Source of the DNA: Clostridia bacterium
GTDB taxonomy: Bacteria; Bacillota; Clostridia; Oscillospirales; CAG-272
Reading direction: 5' to 3'
Length of the DNA: 59,875 nucleotides
Assembly (NCBI GenBank): GCA_017461745.1
Contig: JAFTXE010000094.1
Span: 1 to 59,875, forward strand
In this document: positions 8,879 to 17,361 of the stretch, piece after piece
Numbering within the stretch: the first letter of the stretch is position 1
How the letters are laid out: each line of letters begins with the position of its first letter
The notes under the pieces: model-generated
What the model was told of the DNA's origin: nothing
Seen by the model: only the letters and a program-made list of their open reading frames with translations
Database searches by the model: none
Made by a program: the position numbers and the translations under genes

Positions 8879-10216
8879 TTACGGAAGAATAATTTCAATA
8901 TCGTTAGCAAGCTTTGACGATGTTCTGACAGTTTTCTTTATGTCCCCGACCGTTATCTCATATTCACCGAAGAAGCCCTTGAACTTGGCTTCGCCCTCTG
9001 CGTTAGTCTCACAATCGGCTACTGTCGTCCACTCGTTGTGGAAAAGATTATAGAGCGCATCATATGCAGGCTTGGGATTAAGATTAAAGTCAAGCAGACC
9101 GCCTCTGAAATAGTTTTCTCCCTTTGACATATCACCCTTGGGAGCGAACGCCGCATATCCGTCGGGAAGATTCCAATATATCGCCGCCTCTACTGCGGGG
9201 TGACTGAACCAGATGCGATACAGTCTTTCGAGTATTTCGGCTTGAAGCGCATAATCCTCTGCTGTTTCTCTATAGGCGGGAATGGTTATCTCAGTTATCT
9301 GTATCGGCTTTCCAAGCTTTGCATAGCAATCGAGTATGCGATAAATATTCTTGGGATTATACAGTGACTTTGCGAACAACGTCTCGTCCTCGTCTTTTTT
9401 TGTAAAGGCATGATACTGCATACCGATACAATCGATGCGCGCACCGTTTCTCAGAGAACGTTCAACAAGCTGATAATAGTCGCTTCGGTTATATGAGAAC
9501 TGCTTTTGCTCAGGCTCCCATATATGAGTTGCTTCATTAATAATAAGCTCGTTATACGGGAAATACTTGTGAGCTATCTCGAAGTTATCCTCAACGAATC
9601 TGTCGCTCTGATAAAACGGCGTTTTGTCTCTGTTGTTTCTGTCGGTACAGAGCATTTCATTCAGCACTTCCCATGCGGGTATTATCTCGGAATATCTCTC
9701 GGCAAGCTCACGGTAGCGGCGGTCTATTCTGCGCTTAAGCGCGGGAATATCGTATTCATCTACCCAATCGGGATCAAAATTACTATAAGTCAGACAGTGT
9801 GCCTTTGGGGTGATATTATTCTCCTTGCAGAACTCCACGCAGAGATCCATGGCGGGACGGCGATATATCTTGGGGCTGTTCTTGTCAAATCGCGGCTTGC
9901 CGTCCTCGGGCTCGAGCGTGTTCCAATATATCGGAACGGTTGCTTCGTTGAAGCAATTCGCAAACGCCTCACGGTATTTCTGATTGTATTCATCGCTATC
10001 AAATTCATCAAGCATGAATATATTTGCGCCGTGAAGAAATTCGTGCTTCTTAAGTCTTGCGTGTATTTTAACACCGGGTATGGCGTTTCCGTCTTTATCC
10101 TTAACGGTAATTCGAGCAAATCCCTTGCGGTAAAGCTCTATTCCGTGCTCTACTCTATGGTTGGTTTCTTCCTCGTATCTGAGGAAGCTTTTCATAATAT
10201 CGTCGCGTCTTGACAT
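8879..10216 (-). CDS. GH10-family glycoside hydrolase, intracellular
   Basis: A 445-aa protein of the GH10 clan (xylanase-type TIM barrel). A short N-terminal beta domain (about 28-60, ITVKDKDGNAIPGVKIHA) precedes the barrel. The acid/base Glu187 is in WEVLNE and the nucleophile Glu309 in QITEITIP; HxANIF at 62-67 and the YWNT strand at 97-100 are also family-like. Unlike classical xylanases it has no signal peptide and no carbohydrate-binding module, so it probably trims imported oligosaccharides. It is the first gene of an operon with GH78 and a NodB-like protein, transcribed away from the AraC gene at 10325. The overlapping promoters at 10239-10278 suggest that AraC protein controls it. 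Confidence 0.85.
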   Translation of the reverse strand: MSRRDDIMKSFLRYEEETNHRVEHGIELYRKGFARITVKDKDGNAIPGVKIHARLKKHEFLHGANIFMLDEFDSDEYNQKYREAFANCFNEATVPIYWNTLEPEDGKPRFDKNSPKIYRRPAMDLCVEFCKENNITPKAHCLTYSNFDPDWVDEYDIPALKRRIDRRYRELAERYSEIIPAWEVLNEMLCTDRNNRDKTPFYQSDRFVEDNFEIAHKYFPYNELIINEATHIWEPEQKQFSYNRSDYYQLVERSLRNGARIDCIGMQYHAFTKKDEDETLFAKSLYNPKNIYRILDCYAKLGKPIQITEITIPAYRETAEDYALQAEILERLYRIWFSHPAVEAAIYWNLPDGYAAFAPKGDMSKGENYFRGGLLDFNLNPKPAYDALYNLFHNEWTTVADCETNAEGEAKFKGFFGEYEITVGDIKKTVRTSSKLANDIEIILP

Positions 10217-10238
10217 AAAATTCTCCTTTTTTATTTTT

Positions 10239-10278
10239 ATTATATCATCTTGACATACGAATAAAAATATGATATTAT
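10239..10278. promoter_or_regulatory. Overlapping divergent promoters, GH10 operon and AraC gene
   Basis: Plus strand: TTGACA (10250-10255), a 17-bp spacer, TATTAT (10273-10278), a good promoter for the AraC gene. Minus strand: a TATAAT -10 box (10239-10244) but no recognisable -35, as expected of an activator-dependent promoter. The two overlap, so the regulator can act on both. Confidence 0.65.
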
Positions 10279-10324
10279 ATAAAAAAGAGGTAAAATTCTC
10301 TTAAATTAACAGGGGTTTTGGTAC

Positions 10325-11083
10325 ATGAACGATAATATTTTTTTAAACTCGTTCCAATTTGAAGAGCTTCATTTCCGCAATGCTCATCACAACGATAAGA
10401 GCCGAGGTCTACAGTATCACTATCTTGTTTTTGTAAAGCAAGGAACGGGAATTCTACAATACAAGAAACAAAAAATAGACGTTCGTTGCAACGATATGTT
10501 CTACGTTCCAATGGGCTGCAAATACTGTTCCGATTGGCACGGTGAAAATATAATATTCGATACCTTTGCATTCAAGTATTTTCCTTCAAACGCCTTCGGA
10601 AATTTTGAATTGCAGAAAATTCAATATACGGATGAGATATTTGAGGTTTTCCGTCCTCTTATGGAAAACAAAGCACTCGATTGCAATACGATTGGTAGAC
10701 TTTATACCGTTCTTGGAATGTTAGAGCCTATACTGAAGCTCTCCACACCTATATCAAACGAAGAATATACCGTAAAAAAAGCTATGCAGCTGATGACAAA
10801 GGATTTCAGAAAGAGCATAAGAGAATACGCTCTCCTCTGCGGCGTCAGCGAATCTCAAATTTACCTTTACTTCAAATCGGTTTTAAAAAAAACTCCAAAC
10901 CGCGCAAAGCAAGAAATTATCTGCCAACGGGCTATTTCATATCTTACGCTTACCGATCTTACAATTGAGGAAATATGCGATAAAACAGGCTTCAGCTCCA
11001 CATCATATTTCAGGAAGGTATTTTTTTCAGTAACAGGCAAAACTCCGTCTCAGGTTAGAAAAGAGTATGCTAATTCAATATAA
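10325..11083 (+). CDS. AraC-family transcriptional regulator
   Basis: A 252-aa regulator. Residues about 1-130 form a cupin-like sensor (YHYLVFVKQGTGILQYKKQ then DMFYVPMGCKY). About 155-250 is the double helix-turn-helix: the first at LLCGVSESQIYLYFKSVL, the second at ICDKTGFSSTSYFRKVF. It ends with the usual GKTPSQVRKEY signature. It is divergent from the GH10-GH78 operon and the promoters overlap, so it most likely activates that operon in response to a sugar. AGGGGT precedes the ATG. A second AraC gene of the same layout follows 110 bp later from its own promoter. Confidence 0.85.
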   Translation: MNDNIFLNSFQFEELHFRNAHHNDKSRGLQYHYLVFVKQGTGILQYKKQKIDVRCNDMFYVPMGCKYCSDWHGENIIFDTFAFKYFPSNAFGNFELQKIQYTDEIFEVFRPLMENKALDCNTIGRLYTVLGMLEPILKLSTPISNEEYTVKKAMQLMTKDFRKSIREYALLCGVSESQIYLYFKSVLKKTPNRAKQEIICQRAISYLTLTDLTIEEICDKTGFSSTSYFRKVFFSVTGKTPSQVRKEYANSI

Positions 11084-11124
11084 TAACGTAAACAGTTTCC
11101 GTTACGCAAGCTTATTATAACATA

Positions 11125-11153
11125 TTGACAGTCCAAAGCAAAAGTGATATAAT
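11125..11153 (+). promoter_or_regulatory. Consensus sigma-A promoter
   Basis: TTGACA (11125-11130), a 17-bp spacer, TATAAT (11148-11153). Both boxes are perfect. It rules out a translation start upstream of 11155 for the following gene. Confidence 0.8.
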
Positions 11154-11193
11154 ACTAAAAAACAGAACTATTCTGCTACGAGGTATAGAAATT

Positions 11194-11988
11194 ATGAATA
11201 TTTCAAAGCACGCTTTATCGTCCATACAATGCAATGAATACTCAAAGTTCAAAATTTGTGAGGAAGACTATTCAAATCTTCCGCGTCCGTTTTTTACGTT
11301 TGCTTATGTAATCAATGGAAAATTAGAATGCGTTTCCGATGATCGTATTGTGGAAGTTTACCCCGGAGAGATTTTTTTCGTCCCATATCGCATGAAATAT
11401 AAGCTCCGATGGACTGACCAAAAAAACAACACCATCTGCGCGCTTCACTTTAACTGCAAGGAATTTACAGAACCGTTCGGAAACAAAACTTTTCTCTTGC
11501 AAAAGATTTCGGGACACCCCGAGTTATATGCGGACTTTGCTTATCTACGCGACCATATTCATAACACCGCCGACGTCCTTAAGGTGTTCTCCGTTCTTTA
11601 CGGGCTTTGCGACAAGCTTTATTCCTTACTTGACTATGGGGGTATAATTCATATAGACGAAAGAATACAACACGCCGTTGACTACATAAATGAAAACTAC
11701 AGATGGCACATAGATATAGACGAACTTGCCACGCTGTCAAATCTCAGTGTTTCCCGTTTCCACCACTGCTTCAAGGAGCAAACGGGAATGACCCCTATCG
11801 AATATAAAAACAATCTATGCATCAAATACGCCATTACGCAACTCGTCGGAAACGAAAAAAAATCCATAGAAGAAATAAGTGCCGAAAGCGGCTTTGAATC
11901 CTCTACGTATTTCAGACGTGTATTTAAATCGATAATGAAAAGAACCCCTCGCGAATACCGACAGGTTGCAAACAGCTCGATGCTTTGA
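11194..11988 (+). CDS. AraC-family transcriptional regulator
   Basis: A 264-aa regulator beginning MNISKHALSS. The ATG at 11194 is chosen because a perfect promoter occupies 11125-11153 and a GAGG ribosome site lies about 10 bases upstream. A cupin-like sensor fills the first 140 residues (VYPGEIFFVPYRMKYKLRW). The C-terminal 100 residues are the AraC DNA-binding domain (LATLSNLSVSRFHHCFKEQ, then SAESGFESSTYFRRVFK and RTPREYRQ). It is similar in layout to the preceding regulator. No obvious target lies next to it: downstream is the tRNA-Trp scar and a convergent aldolase operon. It may act on genes further away. Confidence 0.85.
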   Translation: MNISKHALSSIQCNEYSKFKICEEDYSNLPRPFFTFAYVINGKLECVSDDRIVEVYPGEIFFVPYRMKYKLRWTDQKNNTICALHFNCKEFTEPFGNKTFLLQKISGHPELYADFAYLRDHIHNTADVLKVFSVLYGLCDKLYSLLDYGGIIHIDERIQHAVDYINENYRWHIDIDELATLSNLSVSRFHHCFKEQTGMTPIEYKNNLCIKYAITQLVGNEKKSIEEISAESGFESSTYFRRVFKSIMKRTPREYRQVANSSML

Positions 11989-12185
11989 ATTTACTATAAG
12001 CTCTGCACCGCAAGCCTATGTATTTATTTTTACAACGTATCGAAACATTTTAAGCTCTATTATTCACGCCAACAACACCTTCGTTTGCTACAGCATAAAA
12101 AAATCAGCGGCATATGACATATAGTTAAAACCATCTTCAGCTAACTATTATGCCATCGCGAATACTGCAACAAATCATCAATAAA

Positions 12186-12328
12186 GCATCAAATAAAAAA
12201 TCGGCAGTTTAAAACTGCCGAAAATGTGGGCAAAAGCGGTCAAAAAGTGAGAAAAATCAATGTATTTCAACTCCACTGACCTACTCCAAAACCGTGGGTC
12301 GCGGGTTCGAATCCTCCTGCCCCTGCCA
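12186..12328 (+). other. tRNA-Trp 3' fragment with conserved flank (attachment-site scar)
   Basis: 12284-12328 reads as the 3' end of tRNA-Trp: CTCCAAAACC (anticodon CCA loop and stem), a T-arm with GGGTTCGAATCC, then TGCCCCTGCCA, i.e. acceptor strand, discriminator G and encoded CCA. The 5' half is absent, and one T-stem pair is mismatched, so it is not a working tRNA. The 98 bp before it, including a TCGGCAGTTTAAAACTGCCGA palindrome, are repeated before the second fragment at 59426. This is the pattern left by integrative elements that use a tRNA 3' end as attachment site. Confidence 0.75.
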
Positions 12329-12335
12329 AACAAAA

Positions 12336-12445
12336 GAACACCAAGCCAATCTGCTTGGTGTTCAGATTACTGACAAAGCCTATATCAGACACGAGATAGG
12401 CTTTGTCAGTAATCTGAGCCCGTGGGCGCGTAGCGACCCACGGGC
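12336..12445. repeat. Three abutting perfect hairpins
   Basis: Three perfect stems lie end to end: 12336-12363 (11-bp stem, GAACACCAAGC), 12363-12416 (21-bp stem beginning CAGATTACTGACAAAGC) and 12418-12445 (9-bp stem GCCCGTGGG). The third is followed by CTTTCT and may terminate plus-strand transcription. They start eight bases after the tRNA-Trp fragment. I see no gene in 12446-12568. Confidence 0.75.
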
Positions 12446-12568
12446 TTTCTCCTGCTTGAAAATCGAAGTAGTATTTTATGGATTATGACCCATACTTTTG
12501 TTGCTTTTCAGACAACCTAAAATGTTTTACATATCCAATACATATATCTTTGAGAATAAATTACAAGC

Positions 12569-13399
12569 TTAATTATCCGCAAATACTTTGATAGCTTCTG
12601 TCACGTCTCGTTTCATTGCATCGATAGCAGCGATTTCTATATCGTGGAAAAATGTTCTGTCAGCCATTGCGCTGACTGCCGTCCCTCCTGCCTTTGCCAT
12701 GTAGGTGTAATAATTTATCTTGCGTATTCCAAGGCTTATTACTTTTTTATAATCTTCAACACCGACGCCCGAGCCGCCGTGCATAACGAGAGGAATGTCA
12801 ACGAGGGAGTTGATTTTTGCAAGACGCTCAAAGTCAAGCTTAGGCTGCTTCAGATATACGCCGTGCGCTGTGCCAAAGGCGCACGCAAGCGCGTCTATAC
12901 CCGTTTTATCAACGAAATCCTTAGCCGTATCGGGATCTGTATATATACTTTCTCCTCCCTCAGCTCCCGATTCTCTTGCTCCCATTGAGCCGATTTCAGC
13001 CTCAAGAGACGCTCCGTATCTCATGGAAAGCTCGCGGGCGATACTCGTATTGGCAAAATTGAGCTTTTGGTCAAGCGTCGAGCCGTCGTACATAACGGAC
13101 GTAAAGCCTAAGTCAAGTCCTTTCTTTACGTAATCAAGGTCTGTACCGTGGTCAAGATGAACGCACACGGGGACTGATGCCTTATCCGCAAGAAGCAGCA
13201 TAACGGGTGCTATCTCATCCATCTTGCAAAGTTCCATTTCCTCATGCACCTGAGCGTGCATAAGTATAACGGGCTCGCCGAGCTCCTCAGCCGCACCTAT
13301 CACCGCGCGTATGCTTGACATATTGGGAGTATTAAACGAACCTATTGCCGTTCCCTTTGCTTCGGCTATTTTAAGTATCTCTTTAAGTGTTACAAGCAT
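12569..13399 (-). CDS. Class II fructose/tagatose-bisphosphate-type aldolase
   Basis: A 276-aa zinc aldolase that should split a ketose 1-phosphate or bisphosphate into DHAP and an aldehyde. The family residues are visible: Asp83 and His84 in VHLDHG, the YDGS loop at 104-107, E134 in EAEIG, His179 in GTAHG and His207 in MHGGSG (zinc ligands and phosphate loop). The length is typical. It is the last of four tightly packed genes (isomerase, kinase, epimerase-like, aldolase), three bp after the DUF4432 gene. The context suggests the substrate is the kinase product rather than glycolytic fructose-bisphosphate, but sequence alone cannot settle this. Confidence 0.85.
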   Translation of the reverse strand: MLVTLKEILKIAEAKGTAIGSFNTPNMSSIRAVIGAAEELGEPVILMHAQVHEEMELCKMDEIAPVMLLLADKASVPVCVHLDHGTDLDYVKKGLDLGFTSVMYDGSTLDQKLNFANTSIARELSMRYGASLEAEIGSMGARESGAEGGESIYTDPDTAKDFVDKTGIDALACAFGTAHGVYLKQPKLDFERLAKINSLVDIPLVMHGGSGVGVEDYKKVISLGIRKINYYTYMAKAGGTAVSAMADRTFFHDIEIAAIDAMKRDVTEAIKVFADN

Positions 13400-13402
13400 T
13401 TT

Positions 13403-14368
13403 TTATTCCTCCGTAAAGATAAATTTTATTTTGTGAGTTTTACTCTCTCCTGCCCTTAGCATTTCAAGAAGTCCTTTTTTTCTCATAACGTCTCTGCCGT
13501 CTGGAAGCGTATTCCCGGGCTCAACACCCAATACGTAGTCTCTTTCGCCCATCATCTTCCATTCTGTAAAATATGGCAGAGCTTTGGTGTCATACGACAT
13601 AACGAAGCCTTTTTTTATTTTAGGATTGAATACGCTTATCTGCGCCTCGTCCTTGATGCTGTGATAATAGCACATTTCCTCGTAATTCCTTTGCGGCTTT
13701 TCCATAACAAGACAATTTTCAATATCTGTAGCCGCGTGTTCGTTTCTTGGCATCACGCTATCCGAGGAAATTTTCAGAATGGTATTTTCGTCAAGCAACG
13801 GGTATCCTACGTTGAAGTGATACAGCATTTGCAGTGGCGTGTCGTTATACCCCGTATTCGTTACCGTATCGGTAATATAAAGCTCGTTTTTCATAATCGG
13901 TACTGTATATTCTCTCTGTAATACCAAGCCGTGAGAAAACAACGCTTCGTCTTTTACCGTGGCATGAATATGTATATCATTTTGAGATATCTCCCAATAT
14001 ACGTTTTCCGCAGGTGTGTTGGCTACAGTTCCGTGAAGCGGCAATTTCTCTCCATCGTCAACGCACGGAGTGCCAACGCTTGAAAGTCCGCAGGTGGTCA
14101 AAAATCCCGCTGTAAAGGATTTCAAAAATCCGTTTCCGTCCTTATCGTAATATTTTGGCGAGACGTAGCCGCAAGGAGAAAAATATCCAAAATTCACACC
14201 GCCCAAGGAAAGCCTTGCGATGTCTGCGCAACGATCCGCGCTTACAGTAAGCTCCAAGCCGCTGCCATTCCGCACCTGCAAAAGACGCATTCCGTCTCCC
14301 TTGCCTCCCAAAAGACGCATTTCTTCAACTCCGAAAAGCTGGCTCTGATTTCCCAAATATTTAATCAT
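13403..14368 (-). CDS. DUF4432 aldose-epimerase-like protein
   Basis: A 321-aa protein of the DUF4432 branch of the galactose-mutarotase superfamily. Characteristic stretches are GGKGDGMRLLQVRNG, SADRCADIARLS, GYFSPCGYVSPKYYD and PLHGTVANTPAE (His near 130), with a late GVEPGN loop. Members often sit beside sugar kinases and isomerases and are thought to interconvert anomers or epimers of the incoming sugar; a defined reaction is known for few of them. It overlaps the kinase gene by four bases (ATGA) and lies three bp before the aldolase gene. It is cytosolic. Confidence 0.8.
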   Translation of the reverse strand: MIKYLGNQSQLFGVEEMRLLGGKGDGMRLLQVRNGSGLELTVSADRCADIARLSLGGVNFGYFSPCGYVSPKYYDKDGNGFLKSFTAGFLTTCGLSSVGTPCVDDGEKLPLHGTVANTPAENVYWEISQNDIHIHATVKDEALFSHGLVLQREYTVPIMKNELYITDTVTNTGYNDTPLQMLYHFNVGYPLLDENTILKISSDSVMPRNEHAATDIENCLVMEKPQRNYEEMCYYHSIKDEAQISVFNPKIKKGFVMSYDTKALPYFTEWKMMGERDYVLGVEPGNTLPDGRDVMRKKGLLEMLRAGESKTHKIKFIFTEE

Positions 14369-15846
14369 TTTCTCAAATCCTCCACTATCGGTCTTATGGC
14401 ACGGTAAAGCTCTGTGTAAGCACCGTAGTATTTTTTATAAACGGATACGTTTTCTTCATTTGGAATATACGTGTTCTTCTCTTTTACAAATACACACTTT
14501 GCCTCGTACAGATCCTTATACAATCCTATCGCAACTCCGCACAACATACAAGTTCCGCAAGAGCCAACCTCTTTGGCTGAAAGTGAAACTACCGTTCTGT
14601 TCCAAACATCTGATTTTATCTGCAACCATACGTCAGACGACGCACCGCCGCCCGTTGCATATATTCTTTTGAGATCTATTCCAAAGCGCTGTAGATGCTC
14701 TACGTTTACCATCATCTCGTAGCTTACACCCTCCATAAGCGCTTTGTAGATATCCGCCGCGCTGCTCTCAAGCGTGAGTCCGATAATCCCAGCCTCAGAA
14801 GCCGTATCCATATACGGATTTGCCGCCCCCGCAAAATGAGGAAGGATAAGTATTCCCGTTGGAGCATCGGGAACGCTTGCGTCAAGCTGTGCGTATACGT
14901 TTTCACCCATATATTTTGCCGCAAAATTATCTCTGAACCATTTGAGCGTTGCACCGCCTGTAAATGAAAGAGCGTAACAAACGTATGCTCCGTCAAACAC
15001 GTATGGAACTACCGAATATCCCTCGTCATAGAGTTGTTTGTTTTCGGGAATACTGTCGAACACGGGAACTATACATTCCACAGTTCCCGTTCCATCAACG
15101 GCTTCGCCTGCCTGCAAAACGCCCGCTCCAACCGCGGTAGCGACCTGGTCGTGCGCGCCGTTGACGATAACCGTATTCTCGGATATATCAAGCTTTTTTG
15201 CAAGCTCTTGGCGTATATTTCCCGCCACACTTCCCGTTGGTACGGGCGAGGACATCAAGGAAATATCTATCCCTGCGGCATCGAAAATTTCTTGACTCCA
15301 CTGTTTTTTCCTTATATCGAACGCCATGGTACGCGCCGCAAGAGAATAATCTATCTGAGCCACTCCGCTAAGCTTATATACTATATAATCCTCCATAAGC
15401 ATTATGCGTCTAATTTTTTGAAAAACGTCAGGAAGATTATTTTTTATCCACATTATCTTAGGCAGGCTGTACATTGAATGCGGCTTTACCCCCGCGATCT
15501 GAGTAAGTCTATCCTCACAGATGCGCTCGCAAAGCTGTTCACATTCCTTATGCCCTCTTGGGTCGGTATATAGCATAGACGGAAGGAGCACGTTATCATT
15601 CCCGTCAACAACCACGAAGGTCTCGCCGAAGGTAGTTACTCCAACTGCGGAGATTGGATATTTTTTTGCAACGTCGGATAATACGTCGCAAACCGAGCCA
15701 AATATTTTCTCCGCATCTATTTCATGCTCGCCGTTTTTTCGTATTACGTCGTATTCCTTATAGGAATTATAGATAAACTCTCCCTTATCGTTATAAACGG
15801 ACAGCTTACACCCCGTAGTTCCTACATCAAGTCCGCCGATATACAT
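14365..15846 (-). CDS. FGGY-family carbohydrate kinase
   Basis: A 493-aa ketose kinase. The N-terminal domain opens with GGLDVGTTGCKLSVY, the phosphate-binding strand of the ribonuclease H-like fold. GVTTFGE near 70 and GAHDQVATAVGAG near 235 mark the sugar pocket and catalytic Asp. LSFTGGATLKWF and YATGGGASSDVWLQI form the ATP site of the second domain. It should phosphorylate the ketose made by the isomerase encoded one base upstream, and pass it to the class II aldolase. It looks closest to xylulokinase-like members, but FGGY specificity is hard to read. L-fuculose, L-rhamnulose and L-ribulose are all possible. Confidence 0.85.
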   Translation of the reverse strand: MYIGGLDVGTTGCKLSVYNDKGEFIYNSYKEYDVIRKNGEHEIDAEKIFGSVCDVLSDVAKKYPISAVGVTTFGETFVVVDGNDNVLLPSMLYTDPRGHKECEQLCERICEDRLTQIAGVKPHSMYSLPKIMWIKNNLPDVFQKIRRIMLMEDYIVYKLSGVAQIDYSLAARTMAFDIRKKQWSQEIFDAAGIDISLMSSPVPTGSVAGNIRQELAKKLDISENTVIVNGAHDQVATAVGAGVLQAGEAVDGTGTVECIVPVFDSIPENKQLYDEGYSVVPYVFDGAYVCYALSFTGGATLKWFRDNFAAKYMGENVYAQLDASVPDAPTGILILPHFAGAANPYMDTASEAGIIGLTLESSAADIYKALMEGVSYEMMVNVEHLQRFGIDLKRIYATGGGASSDVWLQIKSDVWNRTVVSLSAKEVGSCGTCMLCGVAIGLYKDLYEAKCVFVKEKNTYIPNEENVSVYKKYYGAYTELYRAIRPIVEDLRK

Positions 15847-15847
15847 A

Positions 15848-17251
15848 TCAGCCCTCGATATCTATAAGCTCATATCCAAGATACGTGCCGAATGCTTCGT
15901 CAAGAACCGACTTCATATGTCCCATACCAACTGTGGTGTGATGCTTAAAGCCGTTCTTGGCAAGCTTGATAAGCTTATTCTGAAGGTCGGGAATCTCCGC
16001 AACTCCGCCGCAACCGAAAAAGCTATTTTCAATGGGCTCACCCGTGAATTTTGCCTCTGCTGTGTAGACCTTCAACCTTCCGTCCTCGGTAAAGCCGTTT
16101 GAATACGTCATATCAAACGCAGCTATACGTCCCTCGTTGCTGCCCCAACCGCTACCTGGGTCACCCTTAGCGAACATCTTATGCTCGGTTACAGTTCCCT
16201 TGTCCGTCATAAGCGACTGAGCGACGGGACCGCAATGGAAAAGAATGACCTTGTTTTCATCATCGCCGTAGTTATTGTTCCAATCGAGACACGCCGTAGG
16301 CTTGCCGGATGCAAGATTCATAGCCCTCATAGTTATAGCGCTCGTAAGGTCTATTTCGCAAGAGCATACTATTCCTCTGTCATTAAGCTCAGAAATAAGA
16401 ACGCAGGGACAAACGCGCAAAATTGTTTCCATCTCGTTCCAACAGCGAAGCGTAATGGCGTCAAGATGATATTCCTCTATGTACTCGTCTATTACGACTG
16501 ATATTTTAGCAAGTGTCAACTTGTTTTTTTGAGGTACAAGTGAAAAGTTTGCATAATTCTCAAGGCGATTTACTCGTGCCAATACCGCTTCATCGTCGTC
16601 GGATTTAGCGTTAACCTTGAAGATAAGCTCAGACAAATCAAACGACTCAACGTTTATTCCGTATCTCTGGAGAGTTACCTCGTCAAAGCGTACAGTCTTA
16701 AAGGCGGTAGTTCTTGCGCCAATACAGCCAAGATTAAATCTTTTCATTCCCTTGACTACACGGCATACGGCGGCAAAATCGTCAAGATTTTTACGAAAGG
16801 CCTCCGTGAGAGGATGAACGACGTGGGGTTTCATAACGGTAAATGGAATGCGATACTGATAGAACACGTCGGTAACCGAGAATTTTCCGCAGAATGCGTC
16901 ACGGCGGTGCTTGAAATCCATTTTTCCTATCTCGTCGGGATACGCTTGCATAAGTATCGGCACTCCCGCATCCTGAAGCGCGGTAACCGCTCCGTTTTCA
17001 TCAATAAATATGGGCATGCAAAGAATAACTCCATCGTACTCTCCCTCATGTGATTTCAGCCAATCGTGATAAAGTCTGCCTTCGTCACGCGTCTCGACCG
17101 CTCCGTAGCGTGTGGCGTCCTTATCCATGTAGATGCAGTCGTAGCCTGCGTCGGTCACAGCCTTTATCATATCCTCGCGAGCACCCTCAATTAGCTCTGC
17201 GGGCATAAAGCCTCTGTTTCCAAAATAAAGAGCAAAGGTTTGTTTTTTCAT
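15848..17251 (-). CDS. L-fucose/L-arabinose isomerase-like protein
   Basis: A 467-aa member of the FucI/AraA isomerase superfamily, which converts an aldose to a ketose with a divalent metal. An N-terminal Rossmann-like half (FALYFGNRGFMP, then VILCMPIF near 75-82) is followed by the C-terminal metal-binding half: RCWNEME (Glu273), EIDLTSA (Asp301) and HHTTVGMGH near 440. It is shorter than canonical L-fucose isomerase (about 590 aa) and fits the FucI-like group of mixed specificity. It is the first gene of the operon, facing the PocR-AraC gene. Its promoter region has a TATTATA-type -10 but no -35, so activation by that regulator is likely. Confidence 0.75.
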   Translation of the reverse strand: MKKQTFALYFGNRGFMPAELIEGAREDMIKAVTDAGYDCIYMDKDATRYGAVETRDEGRLYHDWLKSHEGEYDGVILCMPIFIDENGAVTALQDAGVPILMQAYPDEIGKMDFKHRRDAFCGKFSVTDVFYQYRIPFTVMKPHVVHPLTEAFRKNLDDFAAVCRVVKGMKRFNLGCIGARTTAFKTVRFDEVTLQRYGINVESFDLSELIFKVNAKSDDDEAVLARVNRLENYANFSLVPQKNKLTLAKISVVIDEYIEEYHLDAITLRCWNEMETILRVCPCVLISELNDRGIVCSCEIDLTSAITMRAMNLASGKPTACLDWNNNYGDDENKVILFHCGPVAQSLMTDKGTVTEHKMFAKGDPGSGWGSNEGRIAAFDMTYSNGFTEDGRLKVYTAEAKFTGEPIENSFFGCGGVAEIPDLQNKLIKLAKNGFKHHTTVGMGHMKSVLDEAFGTYLGYELIDIEG

Positions 17252-17273
17252 GTTCGTACTCCTTTTTATAAAT

Positions 17274-17309
17274 ATTATACTTGTATTTTATCATACTTCG
17301 TGATATAAT
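17274..17309. promoter_or_regulatory. Divergent promoter region, sugar operon and PocR-AraC gene
   Basis: Plus strand: TTGTAT (17281-17286), 17-bp spacer, TATAAT (17304-17309). Minus strand: TATAAT at 17274-17279 for the isomerase operon, without a recognisable -35 at the right distance. The two promoters overlap. Confidence 0.55.
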
Positions 17310-17361
17310 TATAGACAATAATATACTTAAAACTGTAAAAATGTACGAAAGTGGGATATTC

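Noticed and set aside
12284-12328. A functional tRNA-Trp gene
   Set aside because: Only the anticodon-loop-to-CCA half is present, and the 5' acceptor strand and D-arm are missing. The T-stem also has a mismatch.
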